Below the pieces are notes generated by a model. That model did not search any database and was not told where the DNA came from. It saw only the letters and a program-made list of their open reading frames with translations. Shown one piece after another: positions 1 to 8,200 of a stretch of 12,275 bases of DNA. The first letter of the stretch is position 1; each line of letters opens with the position of its first letter. The DNA is from Chrysochromulina tobinii. Taxonomy: Eukaryota; Haptophyta; Prymnesiales; Chrysochromulinaceae. The position numbers were made by a program, and so were the translations under genes. The stretch lies in NCBI GenBank assembly GCA_001275005.1, contig JWZX01000683.1, positions 1 to 12,275 of the forward strand, read 5' to 3'.

Positions 1-88
1 CGGCAGTGGTGAGGGCGAGGGCGGTGACTGCGAGGGCGAGGGCGGTGGAGGCGAGGGCGAGGGCGGTGGAGGCGAGGGCGAGGGCGGC
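1..88 (-). repeat. Pro/Ser linker, copy B of an 88-bp direct repeat
   Basis: Identical over all 88 visible bases to 1084-1171 and in the same reading frame. It follows the beta-helix domain and runs off the window edge, so the repeat may continue beyond it. Simplest reading: linker plus beta-helix was duplicated, or linkers are homogenised by gene conversion. Confidence 0.9.
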
Positions 89-2686
89 GGCGGAGAGGGC
101 GGCGGCGGCGAGGGTGGAGGCGGCGGAGAGAGTGGCGGCGGTGCCGGGCAAGTTGAGACTGTGCCAGAGACGTCGGTGGGGATTGTTGGCCAGGAGCAGA
201 CTGTGCCACCCTGAACATAGACACCGCCACCGGAGGCTGTGTTCCCACTGATGGTGCTCGATAAGATGGACACTCTGCCACTCGAGACATAGACCGCCGC
301 AGCTGTGTTGCCAGTGATGGTGCTCGATGAGATGGCCACTGTGCCGGAATTGACGGCGACACCGCCGCCTTGCCATCCAGCTGTGTTGCCACTGATAGTG
401 CACGATGAGATGGCCACTGTGCCTCCATAGACTGTGACACCACCGCCATAGTAACCTGTATTCCCGTAGATCGAGGAAGACGTTATCGTGACCGTGCCGG
501 ACTCGACATAGACACCGCCTCCATAGGTAGCTGTATTCCCACTGATGGTGCACGATGAGATGACCACAGTGCTTCCCGTGACAGCGACACCACCGCCATA
601 GGTAGCTGTGTTGGAGTAGAACTGGGAGTTCACGATTGACACTGTGCCGTAAGGGTTGGAGACCCTTACACCACCGCCCCATCCGCTAGCTGTGTTCCCA
701 TAGATCGAAGAAAACGTTATCATGACCGTGCCAGAAGAGACGAGGATACCGCCTCCCTCCCCATATTGTTCGATGTTGCCTCCCGTGATGTTGAGCCCGA
801 TCAGTTGCACGACGGCGGCCGATGAGCCTGGGCTGATGTTCAGCACACGGCGCGGACTCCAGGCACTCGCTTGTGCGTGCAGCACGACCGAGCCTGCCAC
901 CGCCGCCTCGATGATGACGCTCCTGGTGATGCTGAGCTCGGCGGTGAGGTAGTAGGTCCCGGAGGCTAGGACGATGCGGCCGACGGCGGTGTTGGCGAGT
1001 GCACTGGTCAGGCCGGCAGTGTTGCTCACCGCCGCGGTCCCCGGCGGATACGGCGGCGGCGGCGGCGGCAACGATGCCGATGGCGGCAGTGGTGAGGGCG
1101 AGGGCGGTGACTGCGAGGGCGAGGGCGGTGGAGGCGAGGGCGAGGGCGGTGGAGGCGAGGGCGAGGGCGGCAAGCGCGGCGGCGAGGGCGGTGCCTTGGG
1201 ATACATGTATGGCGCGTAGCTGATGGGGGTTATGACAAGTTGCCCATTTCCTGAATGAACTCCTTGCTGATTGAGCTCGATGTGGCCAGAAGCGAAGCTC
1301 GACCCTCCGCCAGCACCGCCCCCGCAAGTAGCACCCGGTTGAGAATCAAAGAATGCTGCGCCGCCAAAATACCCCCCCCCACCACCTGCACAGTTGTACA
1401 CGGTCGTGGGCACACACTGTCCGAAGCCATATCCGCCTCCATTTCCCAATCGGCCGTCACAACTCCCTGGGAAGTAAGGGGCAATGCCGCCCAGCAATTG
1501 GGTACCTCCTGTGTTGAGGCACTCCGCCATGTGCCCACCGCCACCGTTGCCACCAATTGGACCTCCTCCTGCGCCACCAGAAGACCAACTAGACGCTCCT
1601 CCACCACCGCCAGCGACGACCAGACGTGATGTGAGGTCGGTCAAACTGGTCCGGACGTCAGTTGCGCCGCCGCCAGGCGCAGCATTTAACCATTGACCGG
1701 GATCAGGGGGCCGGCTTGGACCTCCTCCGTTGAATCCTCCCAGTATGGTCGAGATGGAGTAATCCGAATTGCGAGAGGCCCCTGCTCCGCCAACAAGGAT
1801 ATACAGCGTTTGACCGGCACTGACATTGATCAGCGCTGTGATACGGCCACCAAGACCTCCTGCGCCCCACTGGCCGGTGTTGTATCCTGTTCCTCCAGAG
1901 GCGCCATAAGCATCGATGCGAACCGAGGAAACAAATGGCGGAACGATGTAGGTCTGAGCCACACCGGAATACATGAATGTGGTCGCTGCTGGTATTGGTG
2001 GTCTTGAGGGCGATGGCGGTGGCGGCAACGGCGGCGACGGCAAAAATGGCGGTGATGGAGGCGACGCTGCCCCGCACCACGTGCGCATCATCGAGACGAG
2101 CGGCGCTGGCGTGCTCGGCAGGCCGCCGCCGAGCCGCACGCCATCCAGCTGCGCCGGGCTGAGGGCGACGCCCCACACCAGCAGGTCCTTCATCTGGCCC
2201 GTGAACATCGGGTCGACAGACCAGTGGCTCTTGCCCACGTAGAGGTTCGAGCGGCTCACCGGCAGCGGAAAGCGCATCGACGACGTCGCCCCGACGCTCG
2301 CACCGTTCCAGTAGATCTGGGCGGGCCCGGAGGTGTCGGTGAGGCTCGCACGCGACTGCACGACCGCGACGTGAGTCCACACGTTTGCGGGGAATGATGG
2401 CGCCGAGCTTGCATAGAAGTGGGATTCGGAACTCCCATGAAACACCTGGTAGTACATTGGGGAATAAAATCCCAGGAGGACATTGTCTGCATTTGGACCA
2501 TAGCCGAAATCGATGACGCGATCCCAGGAATAGCCTGTCCTCGTGCGGTAGACCCACGCGCAGAGCGTGAAGCCAAGCCCCCCGCCGACGAGTCCGGTGC
2601 GCGACGTGGCCGTCAAGTAGGAGGTCGCCGCCCCGGTGAAGGTGTATGCGCCGCCGACGGCGCACGGAGAAGCCGGCGGCAGCGAG

Positions 2687-2718
<32 letters not shown>

Positions 2719-3361
2719 TGGCAGGAAAGGCGAGGGCGGCGGCGGCGGGCTCGGATCGGGCGATGGCGGTGGCGGCGAGGGTGGCGGAGGCGGTGATAGG
2801 TTCGGGCGGCTGGGGGGAAGGCGGCGGCGGCGAAAATGGAGGTCGAGGAGGAGATGGCGGCGACGCGCGGCATACGGCGCCATGATACGGAACAGGACAT
2901 TGCCCATCGTTCCAGGCCCCACTCGCTAACATGAGGGCACAATTCTCACCGGTCCAGCCGTTTGTCTCACCAGGGGCCCAGTTGGAGTAGTCCCATGGAG
3001 TGCCGTCGGACCACCTCCAGGTGCCCTCGCTTACCGCGTCAGTCGCACCGATCCACGCGAAGGTGTTAGGGACGACGGCCCACACAGCGGCATTCTCTAG
3101 GGCGCTGTGGATGCTTGCGAGATCGCCGCCGAGAGCCTGGCACGCTGCGCGCCCAGCCGCCCACGAGCCGACGGTTGAAATGTAAACGAATGGCGAGGGC
3201 GAGGGCGGCGGCGGCGAGGGCGAGGGCGGTGGCGGCGAGGGCGGCGATGGCAAAAGCGATGGGGGCGTTTGGCATTCAACGCTTGCCATCATGTTGAAGC
3301 TGAGGAGCACAACCAGCCAGACTCTCCAGGGAGCACCTCCTGGCTGCGACAGCCCTCGCAT
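1..3361 (-). CDS. Modular secreted glycoprotein: lectin, LamG, Gly-rich and beta-helix domains (3' end missing, one apparent frameshift)
   Basis: Probably a large extracellular or cell-wall/matrix protein; no enzyme motif is visible. Reading leftward from ATG at 3359-3361: signal peptide (30 residues), Pro/Ser linker, C-type lectin-like domain (3190-2870), Pro-rich linker, LamG-like domain (2664-2065), short Pro linker, ALK/LTK-type Gly-rich domain (1980-1222), Pro/Ser linker, right-handed beta-helix (1045-189), and a further Pro/Ser linker running off the window. About 1120 residues are visible. I chose this start because it sits right before a good signal peptide. In-frame ATGs at 3380, 3392 and 3536-3541 would add a second hydrophobic stretch (CLLSIGVFLATAGLVV). 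The lectin part is in one frame and everything from about 2810 leftward in another. Dropping one C from the six-C run (plus-strand G run 2812-2817) joins them inside the proline linker. The second frame is then open for about 2.8 kb with no stop. The domain calls are family knowledge; the role is inference. An intron instead of a lesion at the break is possible. Confidence 0.8.
207..732 (-). repeat. Seven right-handed beta-helix repeats of about 25 residues
   Basis: Seven units follow the pattern GTVxIxSSxIxGNTAxxGGGV; examples are GTVTITSSSIYGNTGYYGGG and GTVAISSSTITGNTAAAVYV. Unit 6 lacks the GGG. A capping part (AAVSNTAGL...GTYYLTAELSITRSVIIEAA...) lies upstream at 735-1045, and a shorter end unit with two cysteines follows at 189 and below. 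The motif resembles chlamydial polymorphic outer membrane protein repeats and other parallel beta-helix proteins, which usually act as surface adhesins or carbohydrate-binding rods. DNA copies share stretches such as atctcatcgtgcac, so the array probably grew by unequal exchange. Confidence 0.8.
1084..1171 (-). repeat. Pro/Ser linker, copy A of an 88-bp direct repeat
   Basis: These 88 bases are identical to 1-88 (offset 1083, a multiple of three). On the minus strand they encode PPSPSPPPPSPSP-type linker including SQSPPSPSPLP. The linker joins the Gly-rich domain to the beta-helix. Confidence 0.9.
1222..1980 (-). other. Gly-rich domain like the ALK/LTK extracellular glycine-rich region
   Basis: It starts with a strand pattern VRIDAYGASGG, continues GGRITALINVSAGQTLYILV, and then has long Gly runs (VVAGGGGGASSW, GGNGGGGHMAE, AGGGGGYFGGAAFF) and ends with GGGSSFASGH and GQLVITPIS. 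This order is typical of the Pfam family named for the glycine-rich domain of ALK and LTK, widespread in secreted proteins. Several cysteines are present. It stands between two proline linkers and is likely a rigid extracellular module. Confidence 0.75.
2065..2664 (-). other. LamG / concanavalin-like domain (Laminin_G_3 type)
   Basis: About 200 residues. Landmarks are AVGGAYTFTG at the start, FTLCAWVYRTR (the usual 'F-x-x-x-A-W-v' strand), WTHVAVVQS, then YVGKSHW followed by FTGQMKDLLVWGVALSPAQL, which matches the family's 'yiG...F.G.iddvriw..aLs..ei' ending. These domains usually bind glycans or act as adhesion modules. The ligand here is unknown. Confidence 0.8.
2668..2868 (-). repeat. Pro/Ser-rich linker carrying the frame break
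   Basis: The minus strand reads SPPSPPRPPFSPPPPSPQ in the lectin frame, then continues as [18 protein letters not shown] in the next frame. The change falls at or near the C6 run (plus-strand positions 2812-2817). Past that point the lectin frame gives Ala-rich, unstructured sequence, while the other frame restores proline linker and then the LamG domain. Such linkers resemble the hydroxyproline-rich spacers of algal wall proteins (family knowledge). Confidence 0.75.
2870..3190 (-). other. C-type lectin-like domain (CTLD)
   Basis: About 107 residues with the standard CTLD landmarks: AACQALGGDLASI near the start, WIG in the middle, NCALM followed by WNDGQC, and a closing AVC. The four cysteines expected for the two core disulfides are present. 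The calcium/sugar tripeptide usually written EPN reads ETN here (WAPGETNGW), while WND is intact. Calcium-dependent sugar binding is therefore possible but not assured. The domain lies between two Pro-rich linkers. Confidence 0.85.
3272..3361 (-). other. Signal peptide of the glycoprotein
   Basis: The first 30 codons give a short N-region with Arg, a hydrophobic core (WLVVLLSFNMMA) and a likely cleavage after ASVEC, immediately before QTPP and the Pro/Ser linker. This fits secretion through the endoplasmic reticulum. The exact cleavage site is inferred. Confidence 0.7.
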
Positions 3362-3394
3362 GCTCCCACTTGCGCCGTGCATCCCCACTCGCAT

Positions 3395-3769
3395 CGTGCT
3401 GCATAGCTGTGCTCGAAACAGCCCCATCGACCGCACGACGAGGCCAGCTGTCGCCAAGAAGACTCCAATCGAGAGGAGGCAACCGACGTTTGTGCAATCG
3501 GCGGTAAAAGAGGTCTGTGCGTCGGTGTTGCCCACCATCATGTCCGGGAAGAAGGAACCCAGCATCAGACCAGGAGGGCAGTGGGGCCGGCGGCTGGTGG
3601 GGGGGGGGCGTCCTGGCCTCATCCTCCACGAATACGCGCTATGTGTGAATATATCCATTCTGTGAATAAATTGGAAAGATAATATGAGTTGAAAGAAGGT
3701 CTTGATCAACCGTGCAAGATGCATAGGCCTACAGATCAATTTCACAGAAAAAACCCTGCTGCAAAAGAT
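3395..3769. promoter_or_regulatory. Divergent intergenic/5' region between the glycoprotein and HD genes
   Basis: The two genes point away from each other across this stretch. About 3640-3769 is clearly AT-richer than the rest of the window (for example gaatatatcc, gaataaattgg, gataatatgag) and could hold TATA-like elements for either direction. A ten-G run lies at 3599-3608. On the minus strand the lectin-gene frame stays open through here, so part of it could be coding or 5' UTR if a farther start is used. I see no RNA gene. Confidence 0.45.
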
Positions 3770-5073
3770 ATGGGGTCCGCTTTTCTCTCTCACGTGTTCA
3801 GCCCTGTGAACGGCGCAGTCCTGGCCGTCGCGCTCGCCATCCTGCTCGCATGGCCGAGCAGAGAGTCGCACGCGACAGCCGATCCGGAAGCGGCGGCAGC
3901 GGAGGCAGACAGGCTGCGAGAGCGCTGGGACTCGCTCGGCGCGACCCTCAAGATGGCCAGCGGTGCGAGCGCACACTGGAGGCAGTTCCTCTTTGACCAC
4001 TATGGCGCCGACGACAGGCAATACCACACGCTGCGGCATCTCACCGAGCTCTTCTGGCATCTGGACCGCGCCACGGCCAACGGGTGGCTCACTCGGCCCG
4101 AGAACGTGGCCCTTGCCATCTGGTTCCATGACGTCATCTACCACGGCAAGAACGGGGAGGACGAGGAGGCGTCCGCGCTCGCGTTTGAGCGCTTCGGAAA
4201 GGAGGCTGGTCTCGACGCGAGCGACATCGCCTCGGTGGCCAGCTGGATCCGGCTGACGGCAACCCACAAGTGCTCTGAGGCTGAGCACGGGACGGACTGC
4301 TGCCTGTTCATGGACTTTGATATGGCGATCCTTGGCAAGCAATGGGACCGAACGTGGGAAGGCTGCCCGGTGGCGCCCCACACGGGCTACAAGGACTATG
4401 CGCTACGTGACGTGCTCGGCGAGTACCGGAAGCTCAAGGGAGTTCCGAAGGTATACCTCTGATTGCCGCTGAGTGCCGCTGAGTGCCGCTGAGTGCCGCT
4501 GAGTGCCGCTGAGTGCCGCTGAGTGCCGCTGAGTGCCGCTGAGTGCCGCTGAGTGCCGCTGAGTACCGCTGAGTGACGCTGATTGCTGCTGAGTGCCGCT
4601 GAGTGCCGCTGAGTGCCGCTGAGTACCGCTGATTGCCACGGATCGCCTCCCCGATGGCCTTTCTGATGGCCGCCCTGATGACCTCCCTGATCGCCTCCCC
4701 GATGGCCTCTCTGATGGCCGCCCTGATCGCCTCCCAGATGACCTCCCTGATACCAAGATAGCCGCCCTGATGGCTCCTCCCATCAGCCCCCTGATGGCCC
4801 CTCTCATCGGGCCCCTGATGGCCCCCTCCTCAGGTCTTCACGCGTCTCTTCGAGCACTCAGTTTGGAGTTATGGGCGAGCACGATTCTTACTGGGCGCGA
4901 AGGCTCCCTTCAGTACCTCGGTGTACAAAGAGCAGTACGAGGCCGAGGCGCTACGAAATATCGCACGGGAGCTCGAGCACTGGCAGTCGAACCAGTGGCG
5001 CTTCGAATGGTGCTTGGGCGGCTTGGTGACGTGGTCCATCCTGTATGCTCTACGACGGGTCTTGGTTTCGTAA
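3770..5073 (+). CDS. HD-superfamily metal-dependent phosphohydrolase (COG4339-like), two exons, membrane-anchored
   Basis: Exon 1 is 3770-4450 and exon 2 is 4834-5073 (stop TAA), joined in phase 0 to give 306 residues. Motifs (residue numbers from this start): YHTLRHL at 85-91, WFHDVIY at 118-124 with the HD pair, GEDEEASA around 129-136, TATH at 163-166, and MDFDMAILG at 181-189. These are the expected metal and phosphate site residues for the family; the substrate is unknown. Exon 2 supplies the family's C-terminal part (GRARFLL, YKEQYEAEALRNIARELE), which proves the intron. A hydrophobic stretch at about 15-28 (AVLAVALAILLAW) and another at 287-300 suggest membrane or organelle targeting. 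The ATG at 3770 was chosen because sequence before it is AT-rich and unlike coding; ATG 3719 would add 17 residues. If the intron is retained, the protein stops after three extra residues at 4460-4462. Confidence 0.85.
4451..4833 (+). other. Intron of the HD gene, 383 bp
   Basis: Donor AAG|GTATAC at 4451, acceptor CTCAG|GTCTTC ending at 4833. The first half is a 10-bp tandem array. The second half (4641-4833) is looser repeats of gatggcc, gatgacc and gatcgcc with cctcc spacers. It contains stops in all useful frames. Confidence 0.85.
4461..4640 (+). repeat. 10-bp minisatellite, 18 units of GAGTGCCGCT
   Basis: Eighteen units sit in exact 10-bp register, mostly gagtgccgct with variants gattgccgct, gagtaccgct, gagtgacgct, gattgctgct and a final gattgccacg. 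The same unit reappears in intron 5 of the CHD gene (7451-7520). Long repetitive open frames across it on either strand are artefacts of the repeat. Confidence 0.97.
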
Positions 5074-5257
5074 AATCAGTTCGTAATCACCGTCGGATCC
5101 ACAACCTTCGCGTGCCCCAGCCAACCCCCAGGGCCCCGTGGCGTAGCGAGCTTCAGAGTAGGTGTCAGAGAGAAGTGACGTGACAATTCCACAGTTCTGG
5201 TCTGTGGAATTTCCGAGGTCGACTGCGACGCTTGCCGACGCTCGCGCCGCAGGAGAC
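5074..5257 (+). promoter_or_regulatory. Short intergenic region / probable CHD promoter and 5' UTR
   Basis: It holds only 184 bp between the HD stop codon and the CHD start codon. It contains gtgacgtgac (5175-5184), with an ACGT core as in bZIP sites, and an adjacent perfect inverted repeat at 5185-5211. A C/G-rich stretch ending gccgcag at about 5250 could be an acceptor of a 5' UTR intron. No clear polyadenylation signal AATAAA is seen. Confidence 0.4.
5185..5211. promoter_or_regulatory. Perfect 10-bp inverted repeat upstream of the CHD gene
   Basis: AATTCCACAG, seven bases (TTCTGGT), then CTGTGGAATT. It lies 47 bp before the start codon. It could be a dimeric protein-binding site or an RNA hairpin in the 5' UTR; the sequence cannot decide which. 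Confidence 0.5.
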
Positions 5258-8200
5258 ATGGCCGAGGCGATGCTGGATGACGCCTTGATGCGAGAGGCGC
5301 TCGGTCTTCGCCGTCGCGGCGCCGTCAACTACACGCAGGAGCTCGTGCACGAAGACGAGCCAGAGCCTCCGAAAAAGCGCCGAGCGGGCGGAACCGCCGC
5401 GGGCGAAGGCTCCTCTCGGAGCGGCGCGCGCAAGCCAGCGGCCAGCAGCGCGCGCAAGCGCCGAACGCGTGGCGCCGACTCGGATGATGACGACGACGAT
5501 GACGATGAGGACGATGAGGACGAGGACTTTAGCGAGGACGAGCCGCCGCAGCGCAAGGCCAAAGGTCGTGGCTCGAAGGCCGCCCCGAGGCAGAGCGTGC
5601 GCTCGGAGCCGCGCGGCAAGTACAAGGAGCCGAGCGACGATGACGACGACTTCCACAGCGACGACGGCGACGAGCGCCGTGGCGGTGCGGCCGCGGTGGC
5701 CGCCGTGCAGTCGATCTACGACAAGATCCTCTCGCAGCGCCCGGCGGAGAAAGCAGGCGAGGAGGAGGGCGAGGTGGAGCCATCGGACAGCACCGAGTAC
5801 CTCGCCAAGCCGCGCGGCAAGTGCGTCTGCGCCGCCGCCGCTGCGTGCCGTGCGCGTCTCGCCGTGCCGTCGCCAGCCCGTTGGTCTGCGCCCCGCGATG
5901 GCTCGTGTGCACTGCACCCGGCCCTGCCGCTGCCCACCTGCCGCTGCCCACCTGCCGCTGCTCACCTGCCCCTGCCGCCGCCGGCTTCCAACGATGATTC
6001 GATTCCGTGCGCTCGTGTTGCCTGGTTGTCTGCCATTTCCTCTCTGCCTGCGCCTTGGCCGCCGTCGTCCTGTGATGAGAGCGCTCATCACATAGTGAGC
6101 CACCCCCCTTTATTGGGGCGTGCCTCTCTTCTCTGATGATCCAACGAAGCTTCAGTTTGAGAATACCTGAGGACTGCCCGTCTGGCTGTGCAGCGCTGGC
6201 TGGCTGCTTGGCTGCTTGGCTGCTTGGCTGGCGAGCTGTGGCTGGCTGGCTGTGCCTCTCTCTGCACGTGGCTGCCTGGCAGTCTGTCTGGCAGTCCTGC
6301 CTGGCTGTCTGTCTGACTGACTGGCAGACTGTGTCTCGGTTGCGACACGAGCGCACGCGTGTCCGGCGCCCGTCTCGGCGCCTATCTCGGCCCCTTTCCC
6401 CACACCATGCCCACTGCACCCTCTCATCGCCACCGCTCCATTCCTCTCGCGTCCTCCCCCCCTCCACCCAGGTCGTACATACATTGCGTGTGGATCCCAG
6501 AAGAGCAGGTGCTTGAAGACACACCTGATGACACCTGATGGCACCTGATGACACCTGATGACGCCTGATGACGCCTGGCTGATGACTCTCGGATGACCTC
6601 TCCGATGGCTGCAGGTCCTCGCCGACCATCAAGGCCTCGCACGCCTGCGCCGCTGGCAGAAGCAATGGTCCATGCTGCAGGAAGAGTTCCGGTACGGCAT
6701 ACTCACTCGGAGTGCCTCTGATGACTGACGAGCGTACTCACTCGGAGTGCCTCTGATGACTGACGAGCGTACTCACTCGGAGTGCCTCTGATGACGACAC
6801 TCATTTGCATCCGAGTGCGTCTGATGGCGACACCGATGGCGTGTGCATGCAGGTACGATGCACTCAAGGCGGCCGAGTGGGAGCCCTACCCTCAGGAATG
6901 GGAACAAGTCGAGCGCGTGGTGGCACAGCGATGCGAGGCGCCGGGCGAGATTGAATACCTCATCAAGTGGCGGCAACTCACCTATGCAGATGCGAGCTGG
7001 GAGCTGGCCGAGGTGTGATTGCCATCTGATTTCCATCTGAGGCCCATCTGCGTGCCATCTGAGGGCCGTCTAATGGCCTCCACCATCAGGATGTGCACGA
7101 CGACGACGCGATCACAGCCTTCGAGCAACGGCAGCAGAGGCCGACACATGAATGGTACACCAAGCCGCTCGCGTCGGGCCGGAAGGAGCGTACCCCGTGG
7201 GCGAAATGCGCTTCGTCACCCGCCTACAAGGGCAGCAACACGCTGCGCGAGTATCAGCTCGAAGGTCTCAATTGGCTCTCCTTCTGCTGGCACACGAAAG
7301 TCAACTCGATCCTGGCGGATGAGATGGGGCTGGGCAAGACGATCCAATCGGTCTCGCTCCTCAATTATCTGTTTGAGAAGCAGGGTGTGTGGGGACCGTA
7401 TCTGGTGGTGGCGCCGCTCTCCACGCTGCCGCACTGGCAGGTGTGTGTCGCTGAGTGCCGCTGAGTGCTGCTGAGTGACGCTGAGTGCTGCTGAGTGACG
7501 CTGAGTGACGCTGAGTGACGCTTGCCACTTCCGCAACGGCAGCGCGAGCTCGAGAGCTGATGGCCTCTAATGACTCGGATTCGCCTCGAATGAGCTCTGA
7601 TTGCCTCCCTCATCAGCGCGAGCTCGAGAGCTGGACCAAGCTGAACACGGTCATCTACCATGGTTCGAAGGAAGCACGCCAAGCGATCCTGCAGCACGAG
7701 TGGTGGTTTGAGGACGATGCGACCGGTGGCCGTTCCAAGAAGGGGGCGCAGCTGCACAAGTTCAATGTGCTCTTGACCACGTACGTCGCCTCTGATGACC
7801 CCCTATGACCTCCGATGACCTCCGATGACCTCCGATGACCTCCGATGACCTCCGATGACCTCCGATGACCGCCGATGACCGCCGATGACCGCCGATGACC
7901 TCCAATCGCCTCGCTCATCAGGTATGAGATGGTCAACCTGCCGTACGCGCCCGGCGAGCCTCACCTCGCCTCGACGCACTGGCGCTGCCTCGTCGTCGAC
8001 GAAGCTCATCGACTGAAGAACTCGGACTCCAAGCTCAATCAAGAACTCGAAAAGTTCACGACTGACCATATGCTGCTGCTCACCGGCACCCCGCTGCAGA
8101 ACAACCCGACTGAGCTGTATAGTCTGCTGCACGTAGCGTCACCGGCCGAGTTCCCCTCGTTCGAAGCCTTCGAAGGGCGCTTCGGCGACCTGTCGACGAA

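Noticed and set aside
1-1219. Plus-strand frames rich in GEGEGG or RARAVEA
   Set aside because: They are the complement of the Pro/Ser linkers and have no other support.
2803-2880. A short intron (GTATGC...CCCCAG) explaining the frame change in the glycoprotein
   Set aside because: Its length is 66 bases, a multiple of three, so it would not change frame, and it would remove the last lectin cysteine.
3689-3769. HD gene starting at 3689
   Set aside because: The codon there is TTG. The first in-frame ATGs are 3719 and 3770, and composition favours 3770.
1703-4381. 892-residue open frame on the minus strand as a single protein
   Set aside because: Only its middle part (about 3361-2818) is real coding. 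Right of about 3400 it is mostly antisense to the HD gene, and left of about 2800 it is Ala/Arg-rich noise while another frame encodes LamG and Gly-rich domains.
4461-4640. CRISPR-like array
   Set aside because: Units are 10 bp, contiguous and without unique spacers, and lie in a spliced intron of a eukaryotic gene.
4403-4807. Minus-strand open frame with repeated [10 protein letters not shown]
   Set aside because: It is the translation of the 10-bp minisatellite (three units make 30 bp) inside the HD intron, opposite the spliced gene.
5162-6136. CHD exon 1 beginning at 5162 and ending at 6136
   Set aside because: 5162 is GTG, not ATG. Beyond 5820 the reading is intron 1, since joining 5820 to 6472 restores the chromodomain.
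7655-8132. Minus-strand frames with repeated [10 protein letters not shown]
   Set aside because: Artefact of the tccgatgacc array in CHD intron 6 and antisense of exons.
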